Counted from the stretch's first letter, positions 36,574 to 46,447 are shown. The stretch: DNA of 64,000 nt from JAEUMD01 sp044222395 (GCA_044222395.1 JBGANK010000009.1:19141-83140), one strand, 5' to 3'. Notes: generated from the letters alone by a model not told the origin. A program made the numbers and translations.

Positions 36574-37596
36574 ATGAAGATCCTCATCACGGGCAACGCC
36601 GGCTTCATTGGCTTCCACACGGCCAAGCGTCTGCTCAAGCGCGGCGATACGGTCATCGGCATCGACGTCGTCAACGACTACTACGATCCGGCAATCAAGG
36701 AAGAGCGGCTGAAGATTCTCGACGAGGTCGCGCGCAAGAGTAACGCAGGCTACGCCTTTGTGCGCGCCAACCTTGCCGATCGGGACGCAGTCTATGGCGC
36801 ATTTGCAGAGCACAAGCCGGACCGGGTCATCAATCTCGCGGCCCAGGCCGGCGTGCGGCACAGCCTGACGCATCCTCACGACTACGTGGAATCCAACATT
36901 GTCGGCTTCACCAACATTCTTGAAGCGTGCCGCCACAACGACGTCCAGCATTTGACCTATGCATCGACGTCCTCGGTCTACGGCGCCAACACTGCGATGC
37001 CGTTCTCCGAGCACGACGGCGTCAATCACCCGCTGCAGTTCTACGCAGCGACCAAGCGCGCCAACGAGCTGATGGCGCACGCCTACTCTCACCTGTTCCG
37101 GCTGCCGACCACGGGTCTCAGGTTCTTCACCGTCTACGGGCCGTGGGGGCGTCCGGATATGGCGCTGTTCCTGTTCACCAAAAACATCATCGAAGGCAAG
37201 CCGATCAAGGTCTTCAACCACGGCAACCATTCCCGCGACTTCACCTACGTCGATGACATTGTCGAAGGTGTGATTCGGACCAGCGACAGCGCGGCAACGC
37301 CCAATCCGGACTGGTCGAGTGACACTCCCGATCCGGCCACTTCGAACGCGCCATTTCGCATCTACAACATCGGCAACAACGCACCCGTGAAGCTATCTGC
37401 CTACATCGAGGCGATCGAGGAGGCGCTGGGCAAGAAGGCGGTTCTTGACCTGCTCCCGCTGCAGCCCGGCGATGTGCCCGATACCTACGCGGATGTGTCC
37501 GAGCTGGTACGCGCCATCGATTACAAGCCGGCGACCGAGGTCAAGGACGGAGTTCGCCGCTTCGTCGAATGGTACCGCGATTACTACAAGGCTTGA
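36574..37596 (+). CDS. UDP-glucuronate 4-epimerase-like NAD-dependent epimerase
   Basis: A 340-residue extended short-chain dehydrogenase. The N-terminal GNAGFIG is the NAD(P)-binding motif, and the active-site set is TSSVYG with YAATK (Tyr-x3-Lys). Segments such as NDYYDPAIKEERL and RFFTVYGPWGRPDMALFLF are typical of UDP-glucuronate 4-epimerases (LpsL/CapI/WbnF), which make UDP-galacturonate for lipopolysaccharide or capsule. The ATG at 36574 is chosen over GTG at 36568, with GGAAAG about 10 bases upstream. No other sugar genes are adjacent; a tail-fibre gene follows. Confidence 0.92.
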   Translation: MKILITGNAGFIGFHTAKRLLKRGDTVIGIDVVNDYYDPAIKEERLKILDEVARKSNAGYAFVRANLADRDAVYGAFAEHKPDRVINLAAQAGVRHSLTHPHDYVESNIVGFTNILEACRHNDVQHLTYASTSSVYGANTAMPFSEHDGVNHPLQFYAATKRANELMAHAYSHLFRLPTTGLRFFTVYGPWGRPDMALFLFTKNIIEGKPIKVFNHGNHSRDFTYVDDIVEGVIRTSDSAATPNPDWSSDTPDPATSNAPFRIYNIGNNAPVKLSAYIEAIEEALGKKAVLDLLPLQPGDVPDTYADVSELVRAIDYKPATEVKDGVRRFVEWYRDYYKA

Positions 37597-37769
37597 AGAT
37601 CGGGTGACGTCCGGCAACGCGACACAAGACGACCAACGGCGCACCATGGGCGCCGCGCTGTGAAGATGCCGCTGGTCGATTGAATTCGCAAACGCACCAA
37701 GTTTATCCCCGACGTCGGCGTGACGGTCATTATCGGTCGCAGAACCGAAAACCGTCAAAGGGCCACCCG

Positions 37770-40700
37770 ATGGACGTTAGTCCAAATCTCTCTCTTCCGT
37801 ACTTGATGGCCGCACAAGCGCAAAAGCACGTCACGCATAACGAGGCGATTCGCGCGCTTGATGCCCTCGTTCAGATCAGCGTCGAGGACAAGGATCTCAC
37901 GGCGCCTCCACCTTCGCCCACCAATGGCCAACGCTACATCGTCGGTCCGGCCGCAACCGGGGCGTGGTCAGGTCAGGCCGGTCGTCTTGCAGCATTTCAG
38001 GACGGGGCATGGGCCTTCTATGTGCCGCGCGAAGGTTGGCTCGCGTGGGTTGCCGACGAGAACACGTTGTACGCATTCGACGGTACCAACTGGGCGCCGC
38101 CGCCGGGCGCGGGCGGCGCGGTTGACAGCGTGTTCGGTCGCACAGGTGTCGTCGTTGCCACAGCCGGCGACTATACGGCGGGCCAGGTGACGAACACGCC
38201 TGCCGGCGGCGTCGCCGCGACCACGGTGCAAGGTGCGATCAACGAGCTCGACACAGAAAAGGCACCGCTCGACAATCCCTCGTTCACGACGGCCGCGCAG
38301 GCGCCCATGCTCGGCGCCAACGCCACGCCGGATGCAACGAACAGACTGGCGGTATCGTCGGCGGCGAGCCTCTTCAATCACGCCGGCAACGGCCACCAGC
38401 AGAAGATCAACAAGGCGGCGGCCACCGATACCGCCAGCCAGCTCTATCAGACGAACTTCTCCGGCCGTGCAGAGTTCGGCCTCACTGGCGATGATAATTT
38501 TCATATCAAGGTGTCGCCAGACGGGTCCTCGTGGAAGGACGCGCTGCAGATCGACCGTTCGACCGGCGCCGTCACCATTCCGTTCACCTCCGGAGGCGGC
38601 GGCGGCGAAGCCAACACGGCCTCCAACGTCAACGTCGGCGGCGTCGGCCTCTACAAGCAGAAGACCGGCGTCAATCTCGAGTTCCGCGGCATCAACGCTG
38701 GCTCGAACAAGATCTCCGTCGCGCTCGATGCCGCCAACAACGAAGTCGACGTTGACGTCGCCGAAGCCAACCTGACGCTCGGCAACCTCGGTGGCTCGAT
38801 CGACCTGGGCGGCGCCAAGGCAACGGGTACGCTGGCCGCTGCGCGCTTTCCAGCGCTCACCGGAGACGTCACGACCACGGCCGGCGCGCTCGGCACGACG
38901 ATTGCAGCAAACGCAGTGACGAACGCCAAGACGGCGCAGATGGCCGCCAACACCTTGAAGGGTAACAACACCGGCGCGGTGGCCAACGCCGCCGACCTGA
39001 CGGTGGCACAGGTAAAGACGCTGCTGGCCTACACGGCGGCAGATGTCGGGGCTCAGGCATCGGATGCAACTCTGGCGGCGCTGGCGGCCTACAACACCAG
39101 CGGGCTGCTGACGCAAACCGCTGCCGACACGTTTACAGGCCGCACGCTGACAGGCCCGGCTGCCGGCATCACCGTCAGCAACGGCAATGGCGTTGCAGGC
39201 AATCCGACGTTGGCGCTTGCCAACGATCTGGCTGCAGTCGAGGGCCTTGCAGCGACTGGCCTCGTGCGCCGCACGGCGGCCGATACATGGTCTGCGGGGA
39301 CGACGATTGCCACCGCTGAAATCACGAACAACGCCGTCGACAATACCAAGATGGCGCAGATGGCCGCCAGCACCATCAAGGGCAACAACACCGGCGCCAC
39401 GGCCAATGCCGCCGACCTGACCGCGGCTCAGACCAAGGCTCTGCTCGCGATCGCTGCAGCCGACGTCTCCGGCCTAGCCGCATCGGCGACCACCGATACG
39501 ACCAATGCCTCGAACATAGCCTCCGGTACACTCGGCGCCGCAAGGCTTCCGGCCTTCGGTTCTGGCGACGTGTCTTTCGCTGCCGGTGGCGGTGCCGGCA
39601 CGATCGCCGCCAACGCGGTGACGAACGCCAAGGCGGCGCAGATGGCCGCCAACACCATCAAGGGCAACAACACGGGCGCCGCTGCTAATGCCGCCGATCT
39701 GACAGCGGCGCAGGTGCGCACGTTGATCAACGTCGCCGATGGCGCCAACGCCTACGTGCATCCCAACCATTCCGGCGACGTGACCAGCGTGGCGGACGGT
39801 GCCACCACGATCGCGGCGGGCGTCGTCAGCAACGCCAAGCTCGCCAACATGGCGACGCAGACCTTCAAGGGCCGCACAACCGCGGGCTCAGGATCGCCGG
39901 AAGACCTGACGGCGACGCAAGCGACCGCGCTTATCAACGCCATGGTCGGCGATGCCGGCGCCGGCGGCACCAAGGGCCTCGTTCCCGCGCCCGCTGCGGG
40001 AGACGCAGCGGCGGGTAAGTATCTCAAGGCCGATGGAACGTGGACGGTTCCGCCGGCCGGCGGCGGTGGCGTGAGCGATGGCGACAAGGGCGACATCACG
40101 GTGTCCGGATCGGGCGCGACGTGGACGGTGGACAATGCCGCCATCACGTTTGCGAAAATCCAGAACGTGTCGGCGACAGATCGGTTCTTGGGACGGAAGA
40201 CAGCTGGAGCCGGTAGCGTTGAAGAGTTGACAGGCACAGAAGCGACAGCCCGTCTCGATGCCTTCACGTCGGCCTTGAAGGGCCTGACGCCGGCATCCGG
40301 TGGTGGCACGACCAACTTCCTGCGTGCCGATGGCACATGGGCGGCGCCGGCCGGCGGCGGCGGCGGATCGCCTGGCGGAAACTCAGGTGAGATCCAGTAC
40401 AACAACGCTGGAGCGTTTGCTGGTGCGGCCAATGTCGAGATCCACGGCGGCGATCTCGTTTACATAGAGAACGCAAGCCCGACGACGCCGGCTGCGGGAA
40501 CAGTCAAGGCCTTTGCCCGCAATGTTGCGGGCCGCATGATGCTGGCTATCATGGGGCCGAGCGGTCTCGATACGAGCCTGCAGCCGCATTTCGGGCGCAA
40601 CGCGGTCGTCAAGTGGGAGCCCGCTGGCAACTCGACAACGATCTCGGCAACGCGGGCCGCAGGTCTGACCGCAACCGGAAGTGGTACGGCAGCCAACGTC

Positions 40701-41300
40701 GGGACGAGCAATCTCTACACCTACATGAAGCGTATCGAGTATCTGGTGACGACGGCCGCGACGACGGCTGTTGCCGGGTTCAGGTCCACCGCGGCCCAGT
40801 ATTCGATTGGTGGTCCTTCCGCGGGACTTGGCGGCTTTCACTTTATTTGCCGTTGGGGTCCTGCGACGGGCGTCTCGACAACGACCAATCGCGCATTCGT
40901 CGGTCTTGTAAACAGCACGACCGCGCCGACCGATGTCCAGCCGTCGTCGGTCATCTTTATGATCGGCATGGGCTGGGACGCGGCCGACACGAATATCCAG
41001 ATGATGCACAACGCTGGTGGAACGGCGACCAAGATCGACCTTGGCGCCAGCTTCCCGGTGCCGACAGCGGATCGCACCAAGGTCTACGAGCTGGCGATGT
41101 TCGCGCCGCCGGGGACAACGCAGTCGGTGACATATCTTGTGACTGATCTCGTCAGCGGCGCCACGGCAACAGGTACGATCACAACGAATATCCCGACAAC
41201 GACGACATTGATGGCGCCGAAAGGCTGGATGAGCGTCGGCGGCACCAGCTCGGTTATCGGCATCGCCCTCATGGGCCTCTACATTGAGACGGATTACTGA
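37770..41300 (+). CDS. Tail-fibre-like protein with DUF2793-type N-terminus
   Basis: A 1176-residue protein. The N-terminus (SPNLSLPYLMAAQAQKHVTHNEA, then WAFYVPREGWLAWVAD) is the DUF2793 module of alphaproteobacterial phage and gene-transfer-agent fibre proteins. Then VDSVFGRTGVVVATAGDY, a common fibre motif, and a long Ala/Thr/Asn-rich shaft with four copies of an NAVTNAK...NNTG...NAADLT repeat, a tail YVHPNHSGDVTSV segment, and a distinct C-terminal receptor-like domain from about residue 880. AAAGGG precedes the ATG at 37770. No head, tail-tube or baseplate genes are near, so it is an orphan. It could be expressed from a prophage or transfer-agent programme elsewhere. Confidence 0.85.
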   Translation: MDVSPNLSLPYLMAAQAQKHVTHNEAIRALDALVQISVEDKDLTAPPPSPTNGQRYIVGPAATGAWSGQAGRLAAFQDGAWAFYVPREGWLAWVADENTLYAFDGTNWAPPPGAGGAVDSVFGRTGVVVATAGDYTAGQVTNTPAGGVAATTVQGAINELDTEKAPLDNPSFTTAAQAPMLGANATPDATNRLAVSSAASLFNHAGNGHQQKINKAAATDTASQLYQTNFSGRAEFGLTGDDNFHIKVSPDGSSWKDALQIDRSTGAVTIPFTSGGGGGEANTASNVNVGGVGLYKQKTGVNLEFRGINAGSNKISVALDAANNEVDVDVAEANLTLGNLGGSIDLGGAKATGTLAAARFPALTGDVTTTAGALGTTIAANAVTNAKTAQMAANTLKGNNTGAVANAADLTVAQVKTLLAYTAADVGAQASDATLAALAAYNTSGLLTQTAADTFTGRTLTGPAAGITVSNGNGVAGNPTLALANDLAAVEGLAATGLVRRTAADTWSAGTTIATAEITNNAVDNTKMAQMAASTIKGNNTGATANAADLTAAQTKALLAIAAADVSGLAASATTDTTNASNIASGTLGAARLPAFGSGDVSFAAGGGAGTIAANAVTNAKAAQMAANTIKGNNTGAAANAADLTAAQVRTLINVADGANAYVHPNHSGDVTSVADGATTIAAGVVSNAKLANMATQTFKGRTTAGSGSPEDLTATQATALINAMVGDAGAGGTKGLVPAPAAGDAAAGKYLKADGTWTVPPAGGGGVSDGDKGDITVSGSGATWTVDNAAITFAKIQNVSATDRFLGRKTAGAGSVEELTGTEATARLDAFTSALKGLTPASGGGTTNFLRADGTWAAPAGGGGGSPGGNSGEIQYNNAGAFAGAANVEIHGGDLVYIENASPTTPAAGTVKAFARNVAGRMMLAIMGPSGLDTSLQPHFGRNAVVKWEPAGNSTTISATRAAGLTATGSGTAANVGTSNLYTYMKRIEYLVTTAATTAVAGFRSTAAQYSIGGPSAGLGGFHFICRWGPATGVSTTTNRAFVGLVNSTTAPTDVQPSSVIFMIGMGWDAADTNIQMMHNAGGTATKIDLGASFPVPTADRTKVYELAMFAPPGTTQSVTYLVTDLVSGATATGTITTNIPTTTTLMAPKGWMSVGGTSSVIGIALMGLYIETDY
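38919..39910 (+). repeat. Internal shaft repeats of the tail-fibre gene
   Basis: An about 85-bp unit occurs at 38919-39003, 39339-39423 and 39618-39703, with a weaker fourth at about 39828-39910. Copies 1 and 2 are exactly 420 bp apart and in frame. They encode NAK(T/A)AQMAANT-K-NNTG-ANAADLT. In-frame copies allow shaft length change by recombination. Confidence 0.8.
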
Positions 41301-41316
41301 CGCGCGAGATGGCGGG

Positions 41317-41379
41317 ATGAAATGGTTGAACATCGCCTGGGCCGATCAGGGCGTGAAGGAGATCGCTGGACAGTCGTAG
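41317..41379 (+). pseudogene. 20-codon stub resembling the N-terminus of a TIGR02594-type endolysin
   Basis: Directly after the tail-fibre gene (16 bp) an ATG opens a frame reading MKWLNIAWADQGVKEIAGQS and then TAG. The W-x-x-IA...GVKEIAG pattern is how TIGR02594/CHAP-type phage lysins begin. The rest of such a gene is not found downstream, so it appears to be a truncated remnant. The match is short and could be chance. Confidence 0.4.
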
Positions 41380-41388
41380 TCCCGGGTC

Positions 41389-42234
41389 TCATTGCTCGAT
41401 CTGTTGGGTAGCCTTGGCCTCGGTATTCTCCCCGTGCTTTTGCGACGCCCCTGCACCAAAGAGCTTTCCAAGCGCCGGGAAGCTGAAGATCGATGACGCT
41501 GACTCTGATGTCGCGCCGGAGTTTGTCCGCTGATCCTCGATTCCAGTTTCATCGGAATTCGCACGAGTCTTCATCGGCCCCGGATCCTGGCTACCCTGCG
41601 CAGCACTCACGCGCGAATTCCAGGACGCTGAAGTCGCGGACCGGCTTGCAGGCATCGCCTCTTGCGTTGTCGCAAGCCCTCCCGATACGATTTCGCCAGG
41701 TGAGCGCGAATGCTCACGTTTTGCGGCTGCCATGCGCTGATCACCTGCCGCAGGCTCCCCGCGATCGGCTTCACTTGCCTGCGACCTCGCAACAGAGGCG
41801 GTTGACCATGCCGCTGGGATGGCATCGCGCGGGCCTAGCGTTTGAATTGCGCCTGCTGGTGTCGCAGCAGCGCTTTCGGCAGGCGCGCTCTTGCCATTCA
41901 GCGATCGCTGCAGGCTTTCGGCGTCGGCAGCATCGGCCGGCGACAGCTTGTTGAGCCACAGCGCGATGTTGAGGTCGGACTGCGCCAGGGCCGGCCGCTC
42001 GAGTGCGACGTTGGCCTTGGCGCGCAGGTAGAAGGCGCGTGCACGCACTTCTGCGGGCCGGTCTGCCGCCTTCAGCTCTGTCGTGAAGAGTTGCGCCGCC
42101 TGCGCATGCTGCCCCTTCCGCATCGCTTCGACACCGCGCTCCAGCGGTGACGGCTCGCCAGCCGCAGCTGCGCCAATCGGCATCATGCACAATGCCAGGG
42201 TCAGCAGTTCAATGCGCCGTCCACGAAATCTCAT
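41389..42234 (-). CDS. Exported TPR-like protein of unknown function
   Basis: A 281-residue protein with signal peptide (ending GAAAAG), about three TPR-like helices (about 28-110: ERGVEAMRKGQHAQAAQLFT, ALAQSDLNIALWLNKLSP) and a long Ala/Ser/Thr-rich disordered tail. A start ATG at 42234 is the natural first Met. No named family is recognised; a periplasmic scaffold role is conceivable. It ends only 10 bp from the endolysin-like stub, marking the edge of the accessory island. Confidence 0.75.
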   Translation of the reverse strand: MRFRGRRIELLTLALCMMPIGAAAAGEPSPLERGVEAMRKGQHAQAAQLFTTELKAADRPAEVRARAFYLRAKANVALERPALAQSDLNIALWLNKLSPADAADAESLQRSLNGKSAPAESAAATPAGAIQTLGPRDAIPAAWSTASVARSQASEADRGEPAAGDQRMAAAKREHSRSPGEIVSGGLATTQEAMPASRSATSASWNSRVSAAQGSQDPGPMKTRANSDETGIEDQRTNSGATSESASSIFSFPALGKLFGAGASQKHGENTEAKATQQIEQ

Positions 42235-42493
42235 GCGTATACCCGTGTGCCAGGGTCTGCGGGAAATTGCCGCCGGCTCTCAAGCAGCGAAAACATCGCT
42301 CCAGCGTGCGCAAGTAATGAGACGCCTCCCCGTCACTCACGCGGGGCTCCCCCTCAGAATAGACATTTGTCATGCTGATTCGAATTTTGCCTGACGGCAT
42401 TATCACCAGAAGAATCGCCTGGGCCATGCACTGAATTTGGCCGCACGGGTTCTGATCCATGCGGCCGGTGTCCCCTACGGGCAACACTCTCGC

Positions 42494-42769
42494 CTACTCG
42501 GGATTGCGGCGTCCAAAAGCACCGAACAGGCGGGCAATGATCCAAATCGGTACCACGACGATCGCGCCAAGGATCAAGTACTGCAGCAGCCAGTCGAACG
42601 TATTGAATCCCAGGTCGTAGATCCGTCGCAGCAGAACCTCGATGTGGTAGAAGAAGTTGCGCGGTGTTATGCCGAGCGCCGACAGCACCACCCCAACGAC
42701 GATCGACAGCAGTGCCAGGCGGATGATGACGCCGAGCGGGTTGCCTCCGAATATCGTCCTGTGATCCAT
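42494..42769 (-). CDS. DUF6460-like integral membrane protein
   Basis: A 91-residue protein with two membrane helices (about 12-32 and 62-84). The sequence FGGNPLGVIIRLALLSIVVG, then NFFYHIEVLLRRIYDLG, is characteristic of a small Hyphomicrobiales membrane family. AAGGAT precedes the ATG at 42769; the upstream 29 codons of the open frame are not used. The function is unknown. The 42235-42493 gap downstream has no gene. Confidence 0.75.
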   Translation of the reverse strand: MDHRTIFGGNPLGVIIRLALLSIVVGVVLSALGITPRNFFYHIEVLLRRIYDLGFNTFDWLLQYLILGAIVVVPIWIIARLFGAFGRRNPE

Positions 42770-42985
42770 GGGCGTGGTATCCTTGCGTTGAGTGGTCGCC
42801 GGGCGATGATCGTGCAGGTGGGGCAGGTCTTGCCTGGTGGCCGGCCCGACCTGCACGCTTTACCACAGGCCACCGTCGTCGGCGATGGCTGGAGTTGAGC
42901 CGTATTCGACAGCGAGCGCCCAGGACTGGCCATAGTGTGCAGGCACTGCCAAGGCAGCCGTGTTGAGTGGGATCGGCCGGGACAA

Positions 42986-45625
42986 ATGCGCTATCAGGCA
43001 GACAAGCCGCTGAAGCCAAAGCGCATGGACGCACTTCGAAAGTCCCCGCCTTCAGCCCGGATTGCGGTTTCCCGACCGGCACCCGCCAACACCGAGCCAA
43101 GCTCACCGCCTTCCAATGAGCTCGCGCCTGATGACCTTCCCGACCCGTTTGCGAATTGGTTCCGTGCACGCCACTGGCAGCCGCGCCCGCATCAGCTGGC
43201 GTTGATGGCCGCGTCGGAGGCGCGGCGCTCCACGCTCCTCATAGCGCCGACCGGCGCCGGCAAGACGCTCGCCGGATTCCTGCCCAGTTTGATTCGCCTT
43301 TCCGGCAAGCGCTTGGTGAACAAGGGCGCCGGCTTGCGCACGCTCTACATTTCTCCATTGAAGGCGCTTGCCGCCGACGTCGCCCGCAATCTCATGACGC
43401 CCATCACCGAGATGGGCTTGAAGATCCGCACCGAGACGCGCACCGGCGACACCTCGATCGCGCGCCGGCAGCGTCAGCGCGTGAAGCCGCCTGACATGCT
43501 TCTGACGACACCCGAGCAGTTGGCACTCCTGTTGAGCCACACCGATGCTGCGCACCTGTTTGCAGACCTTGATACGGTGATCCTCGACGAGCTTCATGCG
43601 CTGGCGGCGTCCAAGCGCGGCGACCTGCTGGCCCTCGATCTCGCGCGCCTCGCGCAACTGAGTGACAACCTGATGACGATCGGGCTATCGGCAACTGTGG
43701 CACGGCCAAGCGAACTGCGCGCGTTCCTGATGCCACAGACTTCGCCAGAGGACCGGATCTTGCTCGCCGATGTGATCGATGCTGGCAAGGGCGCGCGTCC
43801 CGAGGTGGCGATCCTGGAAACCGAGGCGCCCCTGCCCTGGTCCGGTCACACCGCGCGCTACGCCACGACCGAGGTCTACGCGGCGATCAAGCACCATCGC
43901 TTGGCGATCGTCTTCGTCAATACGCGTATGCAGGCCGAACTTGTGTTCCAGGAGCTTTGGCGCGTCAACGAGGATGCGCTTCCCATCGCCCTGCATCACG
44001 GATCGCTCGATGCTGCCCGTCGCCGCAAGGTCGAGGCGGCCATGTCCAATGGCGAGCTGCGCGCCGTCGTCGCCACATCGACGCTCGATCTGGGCATTGA
44101 CTGGGGCGACGTCGATCTCGTCGTGCACGTCGGCGCGCCCAAAGGTGCCAGCCGCTTCACGCAGCGGATCGGCCGCGCCAATCATCGCCTCGACGAGCCT
44201 TCGCGCGCCATTCTGGTCCCCTCCAACAGGTTCGAGGTGCTCGAATGCCGCGCCGCGCTGGAGGCCGCCGACGAAGGCGCGCAGGATGCCGTGCTGTCGC
44301 GCGCCGGCAGCCTCGATGTGCTGGCGCAGCACGTTCTCGGCATGGCGTGTTCGGCTCCCTTCAGGCCCGATGACTTGTTCGCCGAGGTGCGCTCCGCCGC
44401 GCCCTACGCTGCACTGTCGCGCGAAAATTTCGACCGCATTGTCGATTTCGTCGCCACCGGCGGTTACGCGTTGCGAGCCTACGAGCGGTTCGCCAAGCTC
44501 AAGCCTGCCGACGGCGACACTCTGCGGATTGCAAACCAGCACATCGCCCGCCAGTACCGGCTCAACGTCGGCACCATCGTCGACAGCCCCGTGATACGAG
44601 TTCGCCTTGTCGGCGCCCGCCGCGCAAGGCGTGGCGCGTCCGCAGGTGCTTTGGCAGGCGGCAAGGTTCTGGGCGAGGTCGACGAGTATTTCGTCGAGCA
44701 GCTGAAACCCGGAGACACATTCGTCTTCGCCGGAGAGGTGGTTCGTTTCGAGGGTTTGAAGGACACAGAGGCGTTCGTGTCGCGCACGCGCGCGACTGAT
44801 CCGATGATACCGAGCTACGGCGGCGGCAAATTTCCACTCTCGACTCATCTCGCGTTGCGCGTCCGCCGCATGCTCGCTAACCGCGAGGGCTGGAGCGCAT
44901 TCCCGACGCCCGTCGCGGAGTGGCTGACGCTGCAGGCCGAGCGGTCCGTGCTGCCGCGCGTCGACGAGGTGCTGGTCGAGACGTTTCCGCGCGACAGTCG
45001 CTATCATCTCGTCGCCTACCCGTTCGAAGGACGCCTCGCGCATCAGACGCTCGGTATGTTGCTGACGCGCCGTCTGCACCGCTCAGGTGCCCAGCCGCAC
45101 GGCTTTGTCGCCAACGACTATGGCCTGTCGCTGTGGTGCGGCCGCGATCTGTCCGAAATGATCGCAAGCGGGCGCCTTGAACTGTCGCGGCTCTTCGATG
45201 TCGACATGCTGGGTGACGATCTCGACGCCTGGCTCGCCGAATCAAGTTTGATGAAGCGCACGTTCCGGCTGGCCGCGGTGATCGCCGGTCTGATCGAGCG
45301 CCGTCATCCCGGACGTGAGAAATCGGGCCGCCAGGTCACCATGTCGACCGACCTCGTCTACGATGTCCTGCGTCGTCACGATCCGGGCCATGTTCTGCTG
45401 GAGGCGGCATGGGCCGACGCGGCAACGGGCCTGCTCGACCTCGCTCGCTTGAGCGAATTCCTGTTACGCATCAAGGGCCGCATCCGGCATGTTGCACTTC
45501 CTCGCGCGTCACCGCTTTCGGTTCCCATTCTTCTGGAAATCGGCCGCGAGATGGTCGCCTCGGGTGCCCGTGAGGATGTATTGAGGGAAGCCGCCGAGAT
45601 GTTGATTCGCGATGCCTCGCGCTGA
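42986..45625 (+). CDS. Ligase-associated DNA-damage-response DEXH helicase (Lhr-like)
   Basis: An about 879-residue superfamily-2 helicase: Walker A APTGAGKT, DEXH-type DELHAL, SATVARP (motif III), TSTLDLGIDWGDVD and QRIGRANH (motif VI), followed by the Lhr-core C-terminal domains (VDEVLVETFPRDSRYHL). The family works with an ATP-dependent ligase, a nuclease and PdeM in repair; here PdeM follows 42 bp downstream, while the ligase is not in the window. The start is uncertain: ATG at 42986, ATG at 43025 or GTG at 42935 are all possible. Confidence 0.94.
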   Translation: MRYQADKPLKPKRMDALRKSPPSARIAVSRPAPANTEPSSPPSNELAPDDLPDPFANWFRARHWQPRPHQLALMAASEARRSTLLIAPTGAGKTLAGFLPSLIRLSGKRLVNKGAGLRTLYISPLKALAADVARNLMTPITEMGLKIRTETRTGDTSIARRQRQRVKPPDMLLTTPEQLALLLSHTDAAHLFADLDTVILDELHALAASKRGDLLALDLARLAQLSDNLMTIGLSATVARPSELRAFLMPQTSPEDRILLADVIDAGKGARPEVAILETEAPLPWSGHTARYATTEVYAAIKHHRLAIVFVNTRMQAELVFQELWRVNEDALPIALHHGSLDAARRRKVEAAMSNGELRAVVATSTLDLGIDWGDVDLVVHVGAPKGASRFTQRIGRANHRLDEPSRAILVPSNRFEVLECRAALEAADEGAQDAVLSRAGSLDVLAQHVLGMACSAPFRPDDLFAEVRSAAPYAALSRENFDRIVDFVATGGYALRAYERFAKLKPADGDTLRIANQHIARQYRLNVGTIVDSPVIRVRLVGARRARRGASAGALAGGKVLGEVDEYFVEQLKPGDTFVFAGEVVRFEGLKDTEAFVSRTRATDPMIPSYGGGKFPLSTHLALRVRRMLANREGWSAFPTPVAEWLTLQAERSVLPRVDEVLVETFPRDSRYHLVAYPFEGRLAHQTLGMLLTRRLHRSGAQPHGFVANDYGLSLWCGRDLSEMIASGRLELSRLFDVDMLGDDLDAWLAESSLMKRTFRLAAVIAGLIERRHPGREKSGRQVTMSTDLVYDVLRRHDPGHVLLEAAWADAATGLLDLARLSEFLLRIKGRIRHVALPRASPLSVPILLEIGREMVASGAREDVLREAAEMLIRDASR

Positions 45626-45667
45626 GGCGCTACAGTCGAGTAGGCGAAGTGCGGGGAGACGGGGTTC

Positions 45668-46390
45668 ATGCTGCAACTCAAGCCCGACCGGTTGGGGCTC
45701 GATGATTTCATCGAGCAGCCGATCGTCGTCTGCGGCAAGCGCTTCCGCGCCGACATGTCGGGCGCGCTCTACTGGCCGGCAGAACGCGCGCTCATCGTCG
45801 CCGACCTGCACCTGGAGAAAGGCTCTGCGTTCGCTAGCAAGGGCCAGATGCTTCCGCCCTATGATACGCGCGACACGCTCGATCGACTGGCGCGAACGAT
45901 CGATCGCTTCCAGGCCGAGACGGTGATTGCTCTGGGCGACAGCTTCCATGATGCCGACGGTCCGCGCCGCATGCACCAAGACGATCTCGCCCGCTTGCAG
46001 TTGATGCAGGACCATTGCGAGTGGATCTGGATCACCGGCAATCATGATCCCGCCGCGACAGGTCACCTGGGCGGCCATGTCATGCCTGAGATCACCGTCG
46101 AGGGCCTGACGCTGCGGCACGAGCCTGGCCCGGCCTTCACGACCCATGAGATCGCCGGACATCTCCACCCTGCGGCGAAGTTGAGCCTCAACGGCCTGAC
46201 ACTGCGCAAGCCGTGCTTCGTCGGCAACGGACTGCGCCTCGTCCTTCCAGCCTTTGGCAGCTACACCGGCGGCCTCAACGTGCTCGACGATGCCATCGCC
46301 GGCATCTTCCCCGGAGACCGCACTGCCATCTGGTTGCTTGGCCAGGAAGGGCTCTATCCCGTCGCAACGCGCCTGCTGCGCGCCGACTGA
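45668..46390 (+). CDS. pdeM: Ligase-associated DNA-damage-response endonuclease PdeM
   Basis: A 240-residue calcineurin-like metallophosphoesterase. The metal-binding motifs are complete: DLHLEKG, GDSFHD, GNHD and GHLHP. The tail (GLNVLDDAIAGIFPGDRTAIWLLGQEGLYPV) is specific to PdeM. It directly follows the Lhr-like helicase, as usual for this repair module. Gene end and the convergent TIGR02186 gene are 57 bp apart. Confidence 0.94.
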   Translation: MLQLKPDRLGLDDFIEQPIVVCGKRFRADMSGALYWPAERALIVADLHLEKGSAFASKGQMLPPYDTRDTLDRLARTIDRFQAETVIALGDSFHDADGPRRMHQDDLARLQLMQDHCEWIWITGNHDPAATGHLGGHVMPEITVEGLTLRHEPGPAFTTHEIAGHLHPAAKLSLNGLTLRKPCFVGNGLRLVLPAFGSYTGGLNVLDDAIAGIFPGDRTAIWLLGQEGLYPVATRLLRAD

Positions 46391-46447
46391 GGCGTCACCC
46401 GCTTCGGGCAATTGGATGGCCTGACGCGCATGAGAGCCCGCGCGTTC

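Noticed and set aside
37968..39116. 382-codon minus-strand frame inside the tail-fibre gene
   Set aside because: Arises from the repetitive, GC-rich fibre sequence; no features of a protein family.
38919..39910. CRISPR-like spaced repeats
   Set aside because: The units are in-frame protein repeats about 85 bp long with unequal spacing and lie within a coding gene.
43685..45079. 464-codon minus-strand frame opposite the Lhr-like helicase
   Set aside because: Antisense to a helicase with all motifs intact; mirror-frame composition.
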